Assembly: GCF_040643435.1 (NCBI RefSeq)
Contig: NZ_JBEYUH010000003.1
Span: 1-64,000 of the forward strand
DNA: 64,000 nt
Direction: 5' to 3'
Source of the DNA: Rhodococcus sp040643435
Lineage (GTDB): Bacteria; Actinomycetota; Actinomycetes; Mycobacteriales; Mycobacteriaceae
Shown here: piece after piece, positions 34,243-42,112 of the stretch
Layout: each line of letters starts with the position of its first letter
How positions within the stretch are numbered: the first letter of the stretch is position 1
Notes under the pieces: generated by a model
Databases searched by the model: none
Seen by the model: the letters and a program-made list of their open reading frames with translations, nothing else
What the model was told of the DNA's origin: nothing
Translations under genes and position numbers: made by a program

Positions 34243-34539
34243 GTGGCGCCCGACACCGGACCTCCCGCGATCTCGGCGGCCGAGGCCGCGTCGGCGGCCC
34301 TCACTCACCTGAAGGAACTGACCTCGAAGGAAGCTCAGGGCGTCACCTCGATCGAACCCACCGAGGACGGATGGGTCGTCGAGGTCGAGGTCGTGGAGGA
34401 CCGGCGGATACCGTCATCGGCCGACATGCTCGCGCTCTACGAGGTGGAGATCGATCTGGACGGGAACCTGTTGGCATATCGCCGGACCCGCCGCTACGGG
34501 CGCGGTAGCAGCGACATCGGAGCGAGGACCGGGACATGA
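34243..34539 (+). CDS. gvpO: Gas vesicle protein GvpO
   Basis: This 98-residue protein uses the GTG at 34243, chosen because an AGGAG site lies 7 bases upstream. An earlier in-frame GTG at 34222 lies inside gvpG. The GvpO pattern is GWVVEVEVVEDRRIPSSADMLALYEVEIDLDGNLLAYRR, ending RYGRG. GvpO is required for vesicle formation in haloarchaea and present in actinobacterial clusters; its biochemical role is unclear. It overlaps gvpJ by 4 bp. Confidence 0.9.
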   Translation: MAPDTGPPAISAAEAASAALTHLKELTSKEAQGVTSIEPTEDGWVVEVEVVEDRRIPSSADMLALYEVEIDLDGNLLAYRRTRRYGRGSSDIGARTGT

Positions 34540-34937
34540 CGGTCATCGGCGGGGGAGGCGGCACGTCGTCGCCGCAACCCTACGGCGGCAGCAACCGCTC
34601 GACCAACCTCGGTGACATCCTCGAACGTGTCCTCGACAAGGGGCTGGTGATCGCCGGCGACATTCAGGTGAACCTGCTCGACATCGAACTTCTCACCATC
34701 AAGCTCCGTCTCGTCATCGCCTCGCTCGAGACGGCGAAGGCGGTCGGAATCGATTGGTGGGAGAACGATCCCTGGCTGACGAGCAAGCCGCGCACACCCG
34801 AGATCGATACGAGCAGAGCCGAACTCGAGTTGGAGAACAGGCGGCTGCGCGAGCGGCTGGCCGCGCTCGAGGCGGCCGGGGCGGCGGAACCTGCGGAGAT
34901 CGTGGACGAGGACGAGGACGAGGACGAACGTGACTGA
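34536..34937 (+). CDS. gvpJ: Gas vesicle protein GvpJ (GvpA/GvpJ family)
   Basis: This 133-residue protein has its core at about 27-70 (NLGDILERVLDKGLVIAGDIQVNLLDIEL, then LTIKLRLVIASLETAKAVG). It differs from GvpA in having Ala-Gly-Asp in place of Asp-Ala-Phe, as GvpJ does. A glycine-rich N-terminus and a heptad-like ELELENRRLRERLAALEAAG coiled coil lead to an acidic DEDEDED tail. GvpJ shapes the vesicle tips or the starting bicone. It is coupled by overlap to gvpO upstream and gvpL downstream. Confidence 0.88.
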   Translation: MTVIGGGGGTSSPQPYGGSNRSTNLGDILERVLDKGLVIAGDIQVNLLDIELLTIKLRLVIASLETAKAVGIDWWENDPWLTSKPRTPEIDTSRAELELENRRLRERLAALEAAGAAEPAEIVDEDEDEDERD

Positions 34938-35718
34938 CACGACCGGGGTCTGGATGTACGCCGTGACCGACGAGGCTCTCGCCGGCCACGAGATCGAGGC
35001 CGCATCCGGCGTATCCGGTGAGCAGGTCCGCACGGTATCCGAGGGTGGATTGACCGCCGTGGTCGGAACGGTTCCCCTCGAGGGTTTCGGCGAAGCCGCA
35101 CTGACACGCAATCTGGAGGACCTCGACTGGCTGGAGAACGTAGCCAGAGCCCATGATTCGGTCGTCGCGAATCTCTCGCGGCACGCCCCGGTGGTACCGC
35201 TGCGACTCGCGACCGTCTGCCTCGACGACGAGCGGGTACGCGCCCTCCTCGTCGACCACAGCGAACAGTTCTCGTCGGCGCTCTCCCTGGTGAGGGGACG
35301 CACCGAGTGGGGAGTCAAGGCGTTCGGGGACCGGAAGGCGCTGACCCGGGTGGTCGCCGAATCCCACACGGACGAATCCGGTTCCGGCAGCGGTACCGCC
35401 TATCTGCTTCGACGCCGTGCACAGCTCGCAGCGCAGGACAGTGTCGAACGTGACGCGGCCGCACGTGCCGACGAGATCCACGACCGGCTGTTGCGCAAGT
35501 CCGCTGCGGGACGCCGTGGCGCACCCACCGATCCGGCGTTGAGCGGGAGCCAGGAATGGATGCTGCTCAACGGCACCTATCTCGTCGACGACGAACGCAC
35601 CGACGAGTTCCTTTCGGAGGTAAATAAGCTCGGATCGCGTCATCCTGGGATACGGCTCGAAACGAGCGGTCCGTGGCCACCCTACTCGTTCGCCGGCGCC
35701 GAACGGATTTCCCCGTGA
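34930..35718 (+). CDS. gvpL: Gas vesicle protein GvpL (second GvpF/GvpL family member)
   Basis: This 262-residue protein starts with a GTG overlapping the gvpJ end by 8 bp. The family signature is TGVWMYAVTDEALAG at the start, HAPVVPLRLATVCLDDERV at about 77-95, and SGPWPPYSFAGAERI at the end. It is clearly diverged from the other family member at 33168-33980. Its place between gvpJ and gvpS matches gvpL in Streptomyces-type clusters. It probably helps assemble the accessory complex on growing vesicles. Confidence 0.9.
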   Translation: MTDTTGVWMYAVTDEALAGHEIEAASGVSGEQVRTVSEGGLTAVVGTVPLEGFGEAALTRNLEDLDWLENVARAHDSVVANLSRHAPVVPLRLATVCLDDERVRALLVDHSEQFSSALSLVRGRTEWGVKAFGDRKALTRVVAESHTDESGSGSGTAYLLRRRAQLAAQDSVERDAAARADEIHDRLLRKSAAGRRGAPTDPALSGSQEWMLLNGTYLVDDERTDEFLSEVNKLGSRHPGIRLETSGPWPPYSFAGAERISP

Positions 35719-35942
35719 GGTACGCCGACGGCTCGGTGGACGAGGACCGGCGGATCGCACTGATCGACCTGCTGGATCGCGTGCTGTCGGGAGGAGTGGT
35801 CATCACCGGCGACATCACCTTGTCGATTGCCGAGATCGACCTGGTGCGGATCTCGCTGCGCGCACTCATCTCGTCGATCAGCACCCTCTCCGCACAGGGA
35901 ATCGACGCCGCCGTTCCACGTGGCGTCCGGGGGAACCCATGA
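35715..35942 (+). CDS. gvpS: Gas vesicle protein GvpS (third GvpA/GvpJ family member)
   Basis: This 75-residue protein starts at the GTG overlapping the gvpL stop (GTGA). An earlier in-frame GTG at 35673 lies within gvpL and is less likely. The core is RIALIDLLDRVLSGGVVITGDITLSIAEIDLVRISLRALISSI. It is the most diverged of the three shell-like proteins here. Such GvpS/GvpM-like proteins are thought to be minor shell or nucleation components. Confidence 0.87.
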   Translation: MRYADGSVDEDRRIALIDLLDRVLSGGVVITGDITLSIAEIDLVRISLRALISSISTLSAQGIDAAVPRGVRGNP

Positions 35943-36232
35943 GCGAGTCTGCGCACATCCCCTCACGCATCGATGCCGACCCCGAATCCGTGGAGCGGGG
36001 ACTGGTGACGCTCGTACTGACCCTGGTCGAGTTGCTCCGGCAGCTCATGGAGCGGCAGGCACTGCACCGGGTGGACGCAGGCGATCTCAGCGACGAACAG
36101 ATCGAACGACTCGGGACGACACTGATGCTGCTGGAAGAACGAATGGCCGAACTCCGCGACCATTTCGGGCTCACCCCCGAGGATCTGAACATCGACCTCG
36201 GCCCGCTGGGGACACTGCTTCCCCGGGAGTGA
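35939..36232 (+). CDS. gvpK: Gas vesicle protein GvpK
   Basis: This 97-residue, mainly helical protein has the GvpK pattern: DADPESVERGLVTLVLTLVELLRQLMERQALHRVDAGDL, then ERLGTTLMLLEERMAELRDHFGLTPEDLNIDLGPLG. It overlaps gvpS by 4 bp and closes the operon. GvpK is required for vesicle formation in most clusters. The convergent acyl-CoA dehydrogenase gene ends 10 bp further on. Confidence 0.93.
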   Translation: MSESAHIPSRIDADPESVERGLVTLVLTLVELLRQLMERQALHRVDAGDLSDEQIERLGTTLMLLEERMAELRDHFGLTPEDLNIDLGPLGTLLPRE

Positions 36233-36242
36233 GCCCGAGCGA

Positions 36243-37379
36243 TCACATCCCGGCGATCTCGACGAGCTCGTACTCCTTCACCCCACCGGCGAGCACCCGC
36301 AGGTGGTCGTCCATGGTGCCGAGGATGTGCTCGATCGCGGTCAGGCGGCTGAGGTAGTGGCCGATGGAGTGCTCGGCCGTGACACCGATGCCACCGTGCA
36401 TCTGCACCGCTTCCTGACCGATCTTGCGCGCGGACCGGCCTACCTGCAGCTTGGCACGCGACGCGATGGCCGGGTCGACGATGCCGTCGGCGAGGGCCAT
36501 CGTGGCGTACAGGCTCATGCTCGAGGCCAGTTCGTACTGTACGTACATGTCGGCGGCACGGTGGGTGAGTGCCTGGAAGGTGGACAGCGGCACGCCGAAC
36601 TGCTTGCGCTGCTTCAGGTAGCTCGTCGTCAGCCGCACGGAGGAATCGAGAGCACCGACCACCTCGGCGCACAGCGCCGCCTGCGCGTGCACCTGGGCTG
36701 CGGTGATCGCCGCGGACGCATCGGCCGCCTCGCCGAGCGGCACGGCCGCAACATTGTCGAGCACGATCTGCGCACCGCGACGGTCGTCGTGGGTGCGGTA
36801 CGACGTGCGGACCAGACCGTCGGCCCCGGCGTCGACGACGAACAGGCCGACACCACCTTCGGGGAGCTTCGCGGAGACGATGAGCGTCTCGGCGCAATCA
36901 CCGTGCAGCACAGGGTTCTTACGTCCGGAAAGTGACCAGGAGTCGCCGTCGCGGGTCGCGGTGGTGCCCACTTCGGTGTGCGGCCATCGGCTGCCCGGCT
37001 CGTCGTGTGCGAATGCGAGGAGCAGGGTGCCCTCGGATACTCGCGGAAGGATGTCGGAGCGCTGCGCGTCGGTGCCGACCTCGGCGACCAGCCGGCCGGG
37101 CAGATAAACGGCATCGAGCACCGGCTCCGGAGCGAGGGCACGGCCGATCTCGGTCATGACGGCCATGACCTCCACCGGCCCCGCACCCATGCCACCGTGC
37201 TCCTCCGCGAAAGGCAGCCCCAGCACGCCGAGTTCGGCGAGCTGCTTCCACACGTCGCGGTTCCAGCCCAGGTCGCTCTCGGCTACCCGGTTGCGCGCCT
37301 CGACGTCGTACGCGCCGGAGAGCAGGTCGCGGACGGTCGCGCGGAGCATGTCCTGTTCGGTGTCGAGTTCGAAATTCAT
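36243..37379 (-). CDS. Acyl-CoA dehydrogenase (small/helper type)
   Basis: This 378-residue FAD-family protein begins MNFELDTEQDMLRATVRDLL. The C-terminal QMHGGIGVTAEHSIGHYLSRL matches the family's FAD/dimer region. It pairs with the acyl-CoA dehydrogenase 10 bp upstream. Such tandem genes often encode heteromeric enzymes acting on bulky acyl-CoAs such as steroid side chains, with the catalytic base in only one subunit. The substrate here is not evident. Confidence 0.9.
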   Translation of the reverse strand: MNFELDTEQDMLRATVRDLLSGAYDVEARNRVAESDLGWNRDVWKQLAELGVLGLPFAEEHGGMGAGPVEVMAVMTEIGRALAPEPVLDAVYLPGRLVAEVGTDAQRSDILPRVSEGTLLLAFAHDEPGSRWPHTEVGTTATRDGDSWSLSGRKNPVLHGDCAETLIVSAKLPEGGVGLFVVDAGADGLVRTSYRTHDDRRGAQIVLDNVAAVPLGEAADASAAITAAQVHAQAALCAEVVGALDSSVRLTTSYLKQRKQFGVPLSTFQALTHRAADMYVQYELASSMSLYATMALADGIVDPAIASRAKLQVGRSARKIGQEAVQMHGGIGVTAEHSIGHYLSRLTAIEHILGTMDDHLRVLAGGVKEYELVEIAGM

Positions 37380-37389
37380 GTCCGGGGCC

Positions 37390-38559
37390 TCACAGTCCGA
37401 GAATCGAAGAAGCGATGATCGAACGCTGTACCTCGTTCGACCCGCCGTAGATGGTGACCTTGCGGTTGTTGAGGTAGGTCGGCGTCGTGAGCTGCGCCCA
37501 GTCGGGCGAGTCGATTCCGGACGCCGCCGTGGGGAGCGAGTCGGGGCCCGCGATGTCGACGAGCAGTTCGGTCGCGGCCTGCTGGAGCTCGGAGCCGCGC
37601 ATCTTCAGCAGCGACGACGCCGGGTTGGGCTTGCCGTCGGCCGAGCTCGCGACCACGCGTAGCTGGGTGAGCTCGAGGGCGAGCAGTTCATTCTCGAGTT
37701 CCGCCAGGCGTGCGGCGAAGATCGGGTCGTCGAGGAGCGACCCGTCACCGACCCGGGTCTCGGCCGCGAGGGACTTCGCTCGTGCGAGCTTGACCTTGGT
37801 GGCGCTCACCCGCGCGATACCGGTGCGTTCGTTACCAAGCAGGAATTTCGCCTGCGTCCAGCCCGTGTTCTCCTCGCCGACGAGGTTCTCGGCGGGAACC
37901 CGCACGTCTTCGAAGAAGACCTCGTTGACTTCGTAGCTTCCGTCGATCAGCTTGATCGGCCGACGGGTCACGCCCGGGGTGTCCATCGGGAAGAGCAGCA
38001 TCGAGATGCCGGCCTGCTTCTTCGCGTTCGGATCGGTGCGTACGAGGCAGAAGATCCAGTCGGCGTGCTGGGCGAGCGTCGTCCACGTCTTCTGCCCGTT
38101 GACGATGTAGTCGTCACCGTCGCGAACGGCGCGGGTCTTCAGGGAGGCGAGGTCGGAGCCGGCTTCGGGCTCGGAGAAGCCCTGGCACCACCAGATGTCG
38201 AGGTTCGCGGTGGCCGGCAGGAAACGTTCCTTCATCTCCTGCGAACCGAACTGGGCGATGACCGGGCCGATCATCGATGCGTTGAACGGCAGCGGGTCGG
38301 GCACCGAGGCGAGTTGCAGCTCGCTGAGCCAGATATTGCGCTGCATCGGGGTCCAGTCCTGGCCGCCCCATTCGACAGGCCAGTTGGGGACGGCGAGCCC
38401 GCGGGAATGGAGGATCCGCTGGGTGGCGACGATGTCGTCCTTGCTCAACGGCGTGCCGGATGCAACCTTCGCACGCACATCGGCGGGAATTTCGGTGGTG
38501 AAGAAGGTGCGCAATTCGTCGCGGAACGCGCGCTCCTCCTCGGTGAGCTTCAAGTTCAT
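37390..38559 (-). CDS. Acyl-CoA dehydrogenase (large/catalytic type)
   Basis: This 389-residue protein starts MNLKLTEEERAFRDELRTFF. Substrate/FAD motifs are WWCQGFSEPEAGSDLASLKT and DYIVNGQKTWTTLAQHADWIFCLVRT. The C-terminus YGGSNEVQRSIIASSILGL carries the arginine region typical of steroid- and bile-acid-type FadE proteins. It forms a two-gene operon with the next acyl-CoA dehydrogenase. It is divergent from a TetR gene, and a dyad in the intergenic gap is the likely operator. Confidence 0.92.
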   Translation of the reverse strand: MNLKLTEEERAFRDELRTFFTTEIPADVRAKVASGTPLSKDDIVATQRILHSRGLAVPNWPVEWGGQDWTPMQRNIWLSELQLASVPDPLPFNASMIGPVIAQFGSQEMKERFLPATANLDIWWCQGFSEPEAGSDLASLKTRAVRDGDDYIVNGQKTWTTLAQHADWIFCLVRTDPNAKKQAGISMLLFPMDTPGVTRRPIKLIDGSYEVNEVFFEDVRVPAENLVGEENTGWTQAKFLLGNERTGIARVSATKVKLARAKSLAAETRVGDGSLLDDPIFAARLAELENELLALELTQLRVVASSADGKPNPASSLLKMRGSELQQAATELLVDIAGPDSLPTAASGIDSPDWAQLTTPTYLNNRKVTIYGGSNEVQRSIIASSILGL

Positions 38560-38608
38560 GGAGAGGCCTTCCAGGGATGCCGGCGCCGTAGCGCTCCTCG
38601 CGATTCCA

Positions 38609-38630
38609 AACTAACCTTACATTGTTAGTT
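38609..38630. promoter_or_regulatory. TetR operator between the acyl-CoA dehydrogenase pair and its regulator
   Basis: AACTAAC at 38609-38615 and GTTAGTT at 38624-38630 form a perfect 7-bp inverted repeat with an 8-bp spacer. The site lies in the 102-bp divergent gap, 31 bp from the TetR start and 50 bp from the dehydrogenase start. Confidence 0.75.
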
Positions 38631-38661
38631 CGTCCAGGCCCGTCCGGAAGGAGGACGACGG

Positions 38662-39354
38662 ATGGCGCGCCCGCGTACGCCTCTGCTCAGTCGTGAACTC
38701 ATCCGCGACGTCACGCTGCGACTAGTCGACGAGCACGGTCTCGACGCGGTGTCGATGCGCCGGATCGCAACCGAACTCGGTGTTCGCGCCCCGTCTCTCT
38801 ACAGTCACTACGCCACCAAGGAAGAGTTGCTCGACGACATCGCCGACGCCATCGGCGAATCGGTCGACGTCAGCGCGTTCGCCGGCGACGACTGGCAGGA
38901 AGCGCTACGACGCTGGGCCCGCACCTATCGCGACGCGCTCGCGGCCCATCCGAACATGGTTCCGTTCCTCGCTGCGAGCCCCGGCACGAGACGGGTCTCC
39001 CTCCGGGCGTCGGATGCGATCCATGGCGGTCTCACGCGCGCCGGCTGGCCGCCGCGCTACGCAACGATGATCGGGGCCTCGATCAAGTACATCGTGATCG
39101 GTTCCGCGATCACCTCGTTCGCGGGCGGATTCGACGATCACATCGACACCTACAACGAACGCTATCCGCACCTGTCGCAGGCACATCGGCTCCGCGAGTA
39201 TGCGGCCGAGATCGACTCGGACAGCTTCGATCTCATCCTGGAATCGTTCCTGAGCGAGCTCGCGCGCCGGTACGAGGCACTCTCCGCGAACCACTCGCCC
39301 GGCTCCGGATCCGATCACGCCGTAACGGCGGTGGGCGACGAAGGCCGCGAATGA
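38662..39354 (+). CDS. TetR-family regulator
   Basis: This 230-residue protein has an N-terminal helix-turn-helix, VDEHGLDAVSMRRIATELGVRAPSLYSHYATKEELLDDI (about 22-60). The second half matches the TetR_C/tetracycline-repressor-like domain. It is divergent from the tandem acyl-CoA dehydrogenase operon and probably represses it through the dyad at 38609-38630. A strong hairpin overlaps its stop codon. Confidence 0.88.
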   Translation: MARPRTPLLSRELIRDVTLRLVDEHGLDAVSMRRIATELGVRAPSLYSHYATKEELLDDIADAIGESVDVSAFAGDDWQEALRRWARTYRDALAAHPNMVPFLAASPGTRRVSLRASDAIHGGLTRAGWPPRYATMIGASIKYIVIGSAITSFAGGFDDHIDTYNERYPHLSQAHRLREYAAEIDSDSFDLILESFLSELARRYEALSANHSPGSGSDHAVTAVGDEGRE

Positions 39355-39392
39355 CGACCGACCCCGCCGTCAACTCGGCGAGGTCGGTCGTC
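39353..39392. terminator. Bidirectional terminator between TetR and SDR genes
   Basis: GACGACCGACC at 39353-39363 pairs with 39382-39392 over 11 bp, with a further CGCC/GGCG inner stem and an 8-base loop. It begins at the TetR stop codon and ends 13 bp before the convergent SDR stop. Confidence 0.82.
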
Positions 39393-39405
39393 CGGCAGCA
39401 GCGGT

Positions 39406-40116
39406 TCAGGTATTGCGCCCGCCGTTCACACCGAGGATCTGGCCGGTGATGTAACCGGCCTCGTCCGAGGTGAGGAACGAGCAGGCCGCCGCGATGTCTT
39501 CGGGGCGACCGGCCCTGCGAACCGGTGTTCTGAGGATGTGCTCGTCGATGGTGCCGCCGAGCAGCCCCTTGCCCTCTGCCCGGCGCAACATCGGTGTATC
39601 GACGAATCCCGGCGGTACCGCGTTGACGGTGATACCGGACGGTCCATACTCGAGTGCCAACGATTTCGTGAGTCCGTTGACCCCCGTCTTGGCGGCGACG
39701 TAGGCCGACATGAACGGTTGTCCCGAGTGGGTACTGGACGACGAGATGTTGACGATCCGCCCCCAGCCCGCATCGAGCATGTCGGGCAGTACCGCCTGGG
39801 CGCAGTGGAAGACACTGTGCAGGTTGACATCGATCGCGCGCTGCCAGTCCTCGAAGGACAGGTTGTGGAACCGCCGGTACACCTCCACACCGGCCCCGTT
39901 GACCAGGATGGTCACCGGGCCGAGCCGGTCGCGTACCTGCGCGAGCGCTTCGTCGATCTGCGCACGATCGGTGACGTCGACGGCGAACTCGAGTTCGCCT
40001 CCGGAGGGCCGGATATCGAACACGGCGACCTGGTGGCCGTCCTTGCGCAGTCGCTCGGCGACCGCCTGTCCGATCCCGGATCCCCCTCCGGTGACGAGAG
40101 CAGTCCTCACGACCAT
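39406..40116 (-). CDS. Short-chain dehydrogenase in the Rieske/TauD cluster
   Basis: This 236-residue classical SDR has TGGGSGIGQAVA near the N-terminus, an acidic DIRPS after strand 2 (favours NAD), NGAG at about 80, catalytic Ser in NISSSSTHSG, YVAAKTG with the catalytic Tyr/Lys, and PPGFVDTPM. It looks like a 3-oxoacyl- or cis-diol-type dehydrogenase. It overlaps the dioxygenase gene by 10 bp; a GTG at 40110, giving a 4-bp overlap, is an alternative start. It is the last gene of the five-gene cluster and could oxidise a hydroxyl made by one of the oxygenases. Confidence 0.88.
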   Translation of the reverse strand: MVVRTALVTGGGSGIGQAVAERLRKDGHQVAVFDIRPSGGELEFAVDVTDRAQIDEALAQVRDRLGPVTILVNGAGVEVYRRFHNLSFEDWQRAIDVNLHSVFHCAQAVLPDMLDAGWGRIVNISSSSTHSGQPFMSAYVAAKTGVNGLTKSLALEYGPSGITVNAVPPGFVDTPMLRRAEGKGLLGGTIDEHILRTPVRRAGRPEDIAAACSFLTSDEAGYITGQILGVNGGRNT

Positions 40117-40913
40117 GCCTCGTCGCCGACGATCGTGGTGCGTTGCATCAGTCGGGGCGAGTCGGCGTCGTACTTCTGCGCCCGATGCAGCATGCCGGTG
40201 TTGTCCCACATGACGAAGTCACCGACTTCCCATTCGTGGAGATAGGAGAACTGTTCCTGTGTGGTCCAGGCCAGCAGGTCGTCGAGCAACGCACGGCTTT
40301 CGTCGGGATCCATGCCGACGATGTGATCGGCGGTGGCGCCGATGACGAGGGAGCGGCGGCCGTCGCGCCGCTTCCACACCAGCGACGATTCGTGCTTGGG
40401 CAGGGTGCGCCAGAACGCAACCTGCTCGTCGGTGGGGTCGGGGTAGACCGTCCGTTGCGCAGCTTCGAAGGAGTGGACCACGCGAAGACCTTCATAGCGC
40501 TTCTTCTCGTGTTCCGGGAGATTCTCGTAGGCCGCGTAGGTACTGGCGAACTCCGTTCCGCCCCCTTCTTCTGCCACCTGTCGTGCGGTGAGGGTGGTGG
40601 CCTTGGCGGGAATGTCGTTGGTGGTGTCGTCGATGTGCCAGCTGAAGGTGCCCTTGAGGTACTCTGCGGCAACCGTTTTCGCCGGATCGAGCGAGACCGT
40701 CATGATCTCTTCGTTCGGCAATGGTTTGACGAGTTCCCCGAAGTGGCGGCTGAACGCGATCTGCGTCTCGTTGTCGAGGTTCGCCCCGCGGATGAGAACG
40801 ACTCCGCGCCAGCGCAGTGCTTCGGCGATGCGAGCGACGACGATTTCGTCGTCGAGGCTCTCGATTCCTCTGAACTCGGTGCCGAACAGGGGAGTGATTG
40901 CTACGGACTCCAT
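40107..40913 (-). CDS. TauD/TfdA-family 2-oxoglutarate dioxygenase
   Basis: This 268-residue Fe(II)/2-oxoglutarate enzyme has the iron ligands His93 and Asp95 in WHIDDTT and His243 in GMLHRAQ. The 2-oxoglutarate-binding Arg is probably Arg258 in RLMQRTTI. TauD-fold enzymes hydroxylate next to sulfonate, ether or carboxylate groups, releasing sulfite, phenol or alcohol. Its presence with a Rieske oxygenase and an SDR suggests successive oxidation of one substrate. Confidence 0.9.
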   Translation of the reverse strand: MESVAITPLFGTEFRGIESLDDEIVVARIAEALRWRGVVLIRGANLDNETQIAFSRHFGELVKPLPNEEIMTVSLDPAKTVAAEYLKGTFSWHIDDTTNDIPAKATTLTARQVAEEGGGTEFASTYAAYENLPEHEKKRYEGLRVVHSFEAAQRTVYPDPTDEQVAFWRTLPKHESSLVWKRRDGRRSLVIGATADHIVGMDPDESRALLDDLLAWTTQEQFSYLHEWEVGDFVMWDNTGMLHRAQKYDADSPRLMQRTTIVGDEAWS

Positions 40914-40966
40914 GTCGGAGATGTCCTTTCGTGCAACACGAGAAGTCGGGTTTCGGCCCGGGGATG

Positions 40967-41506
40967 TCAGACGGTGACGCCGGCCCGCTCGAGACATGCG
41001 GTCAGGGCATCGAGGTACTCGGCATTGCCGTGGAACGGTCCGCTCCTGCCGATCGCGACGTCGAGGAACGGTCCGTACTCGTCGTTGACGTGCGTTTCCC
41101 AGCGGGTGATCTCACCGAGGTCGTTCGTTTCGATGAAGCTGTACGAGTAGAAGCCCATGACGGTTCCGTCGGTGGCGGTGCCCTGCCACCGCGTCTTCAT
41201 CACAAGTCCGTTCGCGGCCGGCCAGTACTTGAAATCGGCCGGCTTCCAGTCGGAGAAGGTAAGGGAGTAAGCCTTTGCCTCCATGGTTGCGGCTCGCCCG
41301 GTGTCGGCGAGGGCCTCCTTCATCAGGATGACCTCATCACCCGTGAAGTAGGGGGAGGTGTAGATGGCGTCGTCGGCGAATTTCCAGGCATCCTGGCCAC
41401 TTTCGTCGACATACTCCTCCCCCTCCTGTACGCCTTGACGCAGATAGGCGTTGCCGTACGCCTTCGCCATCCGAGTGTGGTGTGCGATGCGCTCGTCGAT
41501 GTTCAC
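40967..41506 (-). CDS. NTF2-like (SnoaL-fold) protein
   Basis: This 179-residue protein uses the GTG at 41506, which has AGGAG 7 bases upstream. The sequence (DDAIYTSPYFTGDEVILM...KTRWQGTATDGTVMGFYSYSFIETNDLGEITRWETHVN) has the cone-shaped alpha+beta NTF2 pattern. Family members serve as isomerases, dehydratases, small oxygenase subunits or binding proteins. It lies between the TauD-type gene and a second NTF2-like gene. It could be an accessory subunit or act on an intermediate. No catalytic residues can be assigned. Confidence 0.7.
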   Translation of the reverse strand: MNIDERIAHHTRMAKAYGNAYLRQGVQEGEEYVDESGQDAWKFADDAIYTSPYFTGDEVILMKEALADTGRAATMEAKAYSLTFSDWKPADFKYWPAANGLVMKTRWQGTATDGTVMGFYSYSFIETNDLGEITRWETHVNDEYGPFLDVAIGRSGPFHGNAEYLDALTACLERAGVTV

Positions 41507-41569
41507 CGATGTTCTCCTGGAATAGTTGTGTGTGATGGGGTCCGGCCCCACTGAGTATGTGATGGGGGT

Positions 41570-41590
41570 CCGGCCCCTCGGAGGGGCCGG
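41570..41590. terminator. Intra-cluster hairpin between the two NTF2-like genes
   Basis: CCGGCCCCT at 41570-41578 pairs with AGGGGCCGG at 41582-41590 over 9 bp, with a 3-base loop. The segment GTGATGGGG(G)TCCGGCCCC is also present in a second copy at about 41532-41550. The hairpin may attenuate transcription or protect the downstream mRNA, making the last three genes less abundant. Confidence 0.5.
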
Positions 41591-41598
41591 TCGAGATG

Positions 41599-42069
41599 TC
41601 ATTCCGAAATACGGACGTCCTCGTAACTACCGAGCATCGCGTTGTCGGGCAACGCCATCTGCAGGTAGACATCGATGCGACGGATCTTGTCCGACTCGTC
41701 GAATTCGTAGACCGACACCGAGTTCACGACATTGCTGAAATCACCCACGCTGCTGCGTTCCTCGAGTTCGAGGAAGACCAGGTCGGGGGTTTCGGTGACG
41801 CGTTTGAAGACACCTTCCCACTGGGAGGCGGCGGCCCAGTTGGTCAGGAAGTCGACGTACTCGGTCCAGTTCATGACCTCTTTGAAGTTGCCGACCCGAA
41901 CGAATTCGTCGGTGGCGACGAGTTCGGCGAGCGGCGCCCAGCTCTCGGTCGTGAAGCCGGGCTCCTTGGCACGATCGACCAGCGACTTCGTGATCAGACC
42001 GTACTCGAGTACCGTGCGTGCACGGCCTGTGTGATCGTCGATGACATCGGCGATGTCGCGCAGTTCCAT
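41599..42069 (-). CDS. NTF2-like protein, possible Rieske oxygenase small subunit
   Basis: This 156-residue protein lies 43 bp after the Rieske large subunit. The sequence (WTEYVDFLTNWAAASQWEGVFKRVTETPDLVFLELEERSSVGDFSNVVNSVSVYEFDESDKIRRIDVYL) fits the NTF2/SnoaL fold. Ring-hydroxylating oxygenase beta subunits share this fold and adjacent position, so it may be a diverged beta subunit. A role as an isomerase or dehydratase is equally possible. Confidence 0.65.
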   Translation of the reverse strand: MELRDIADVIDDHTGRARTVLEYGLITKSLVDRAKEPGFTTESWAPLAELVATDEFVRVGNFKEVMNWTEYVDFLTNWAAASQWEGVFKRVTETPDLVFLELEERSSVGDFSNVVNSVSVYEFDESDKIRRIDVYLQMALPDNAMLGSYEDVRISE

Positions 42070-42112
42070 TCGTATGTCTCCTTGGGCTGGTCAGGCGTCG
42101 TGAACAGGCGGA

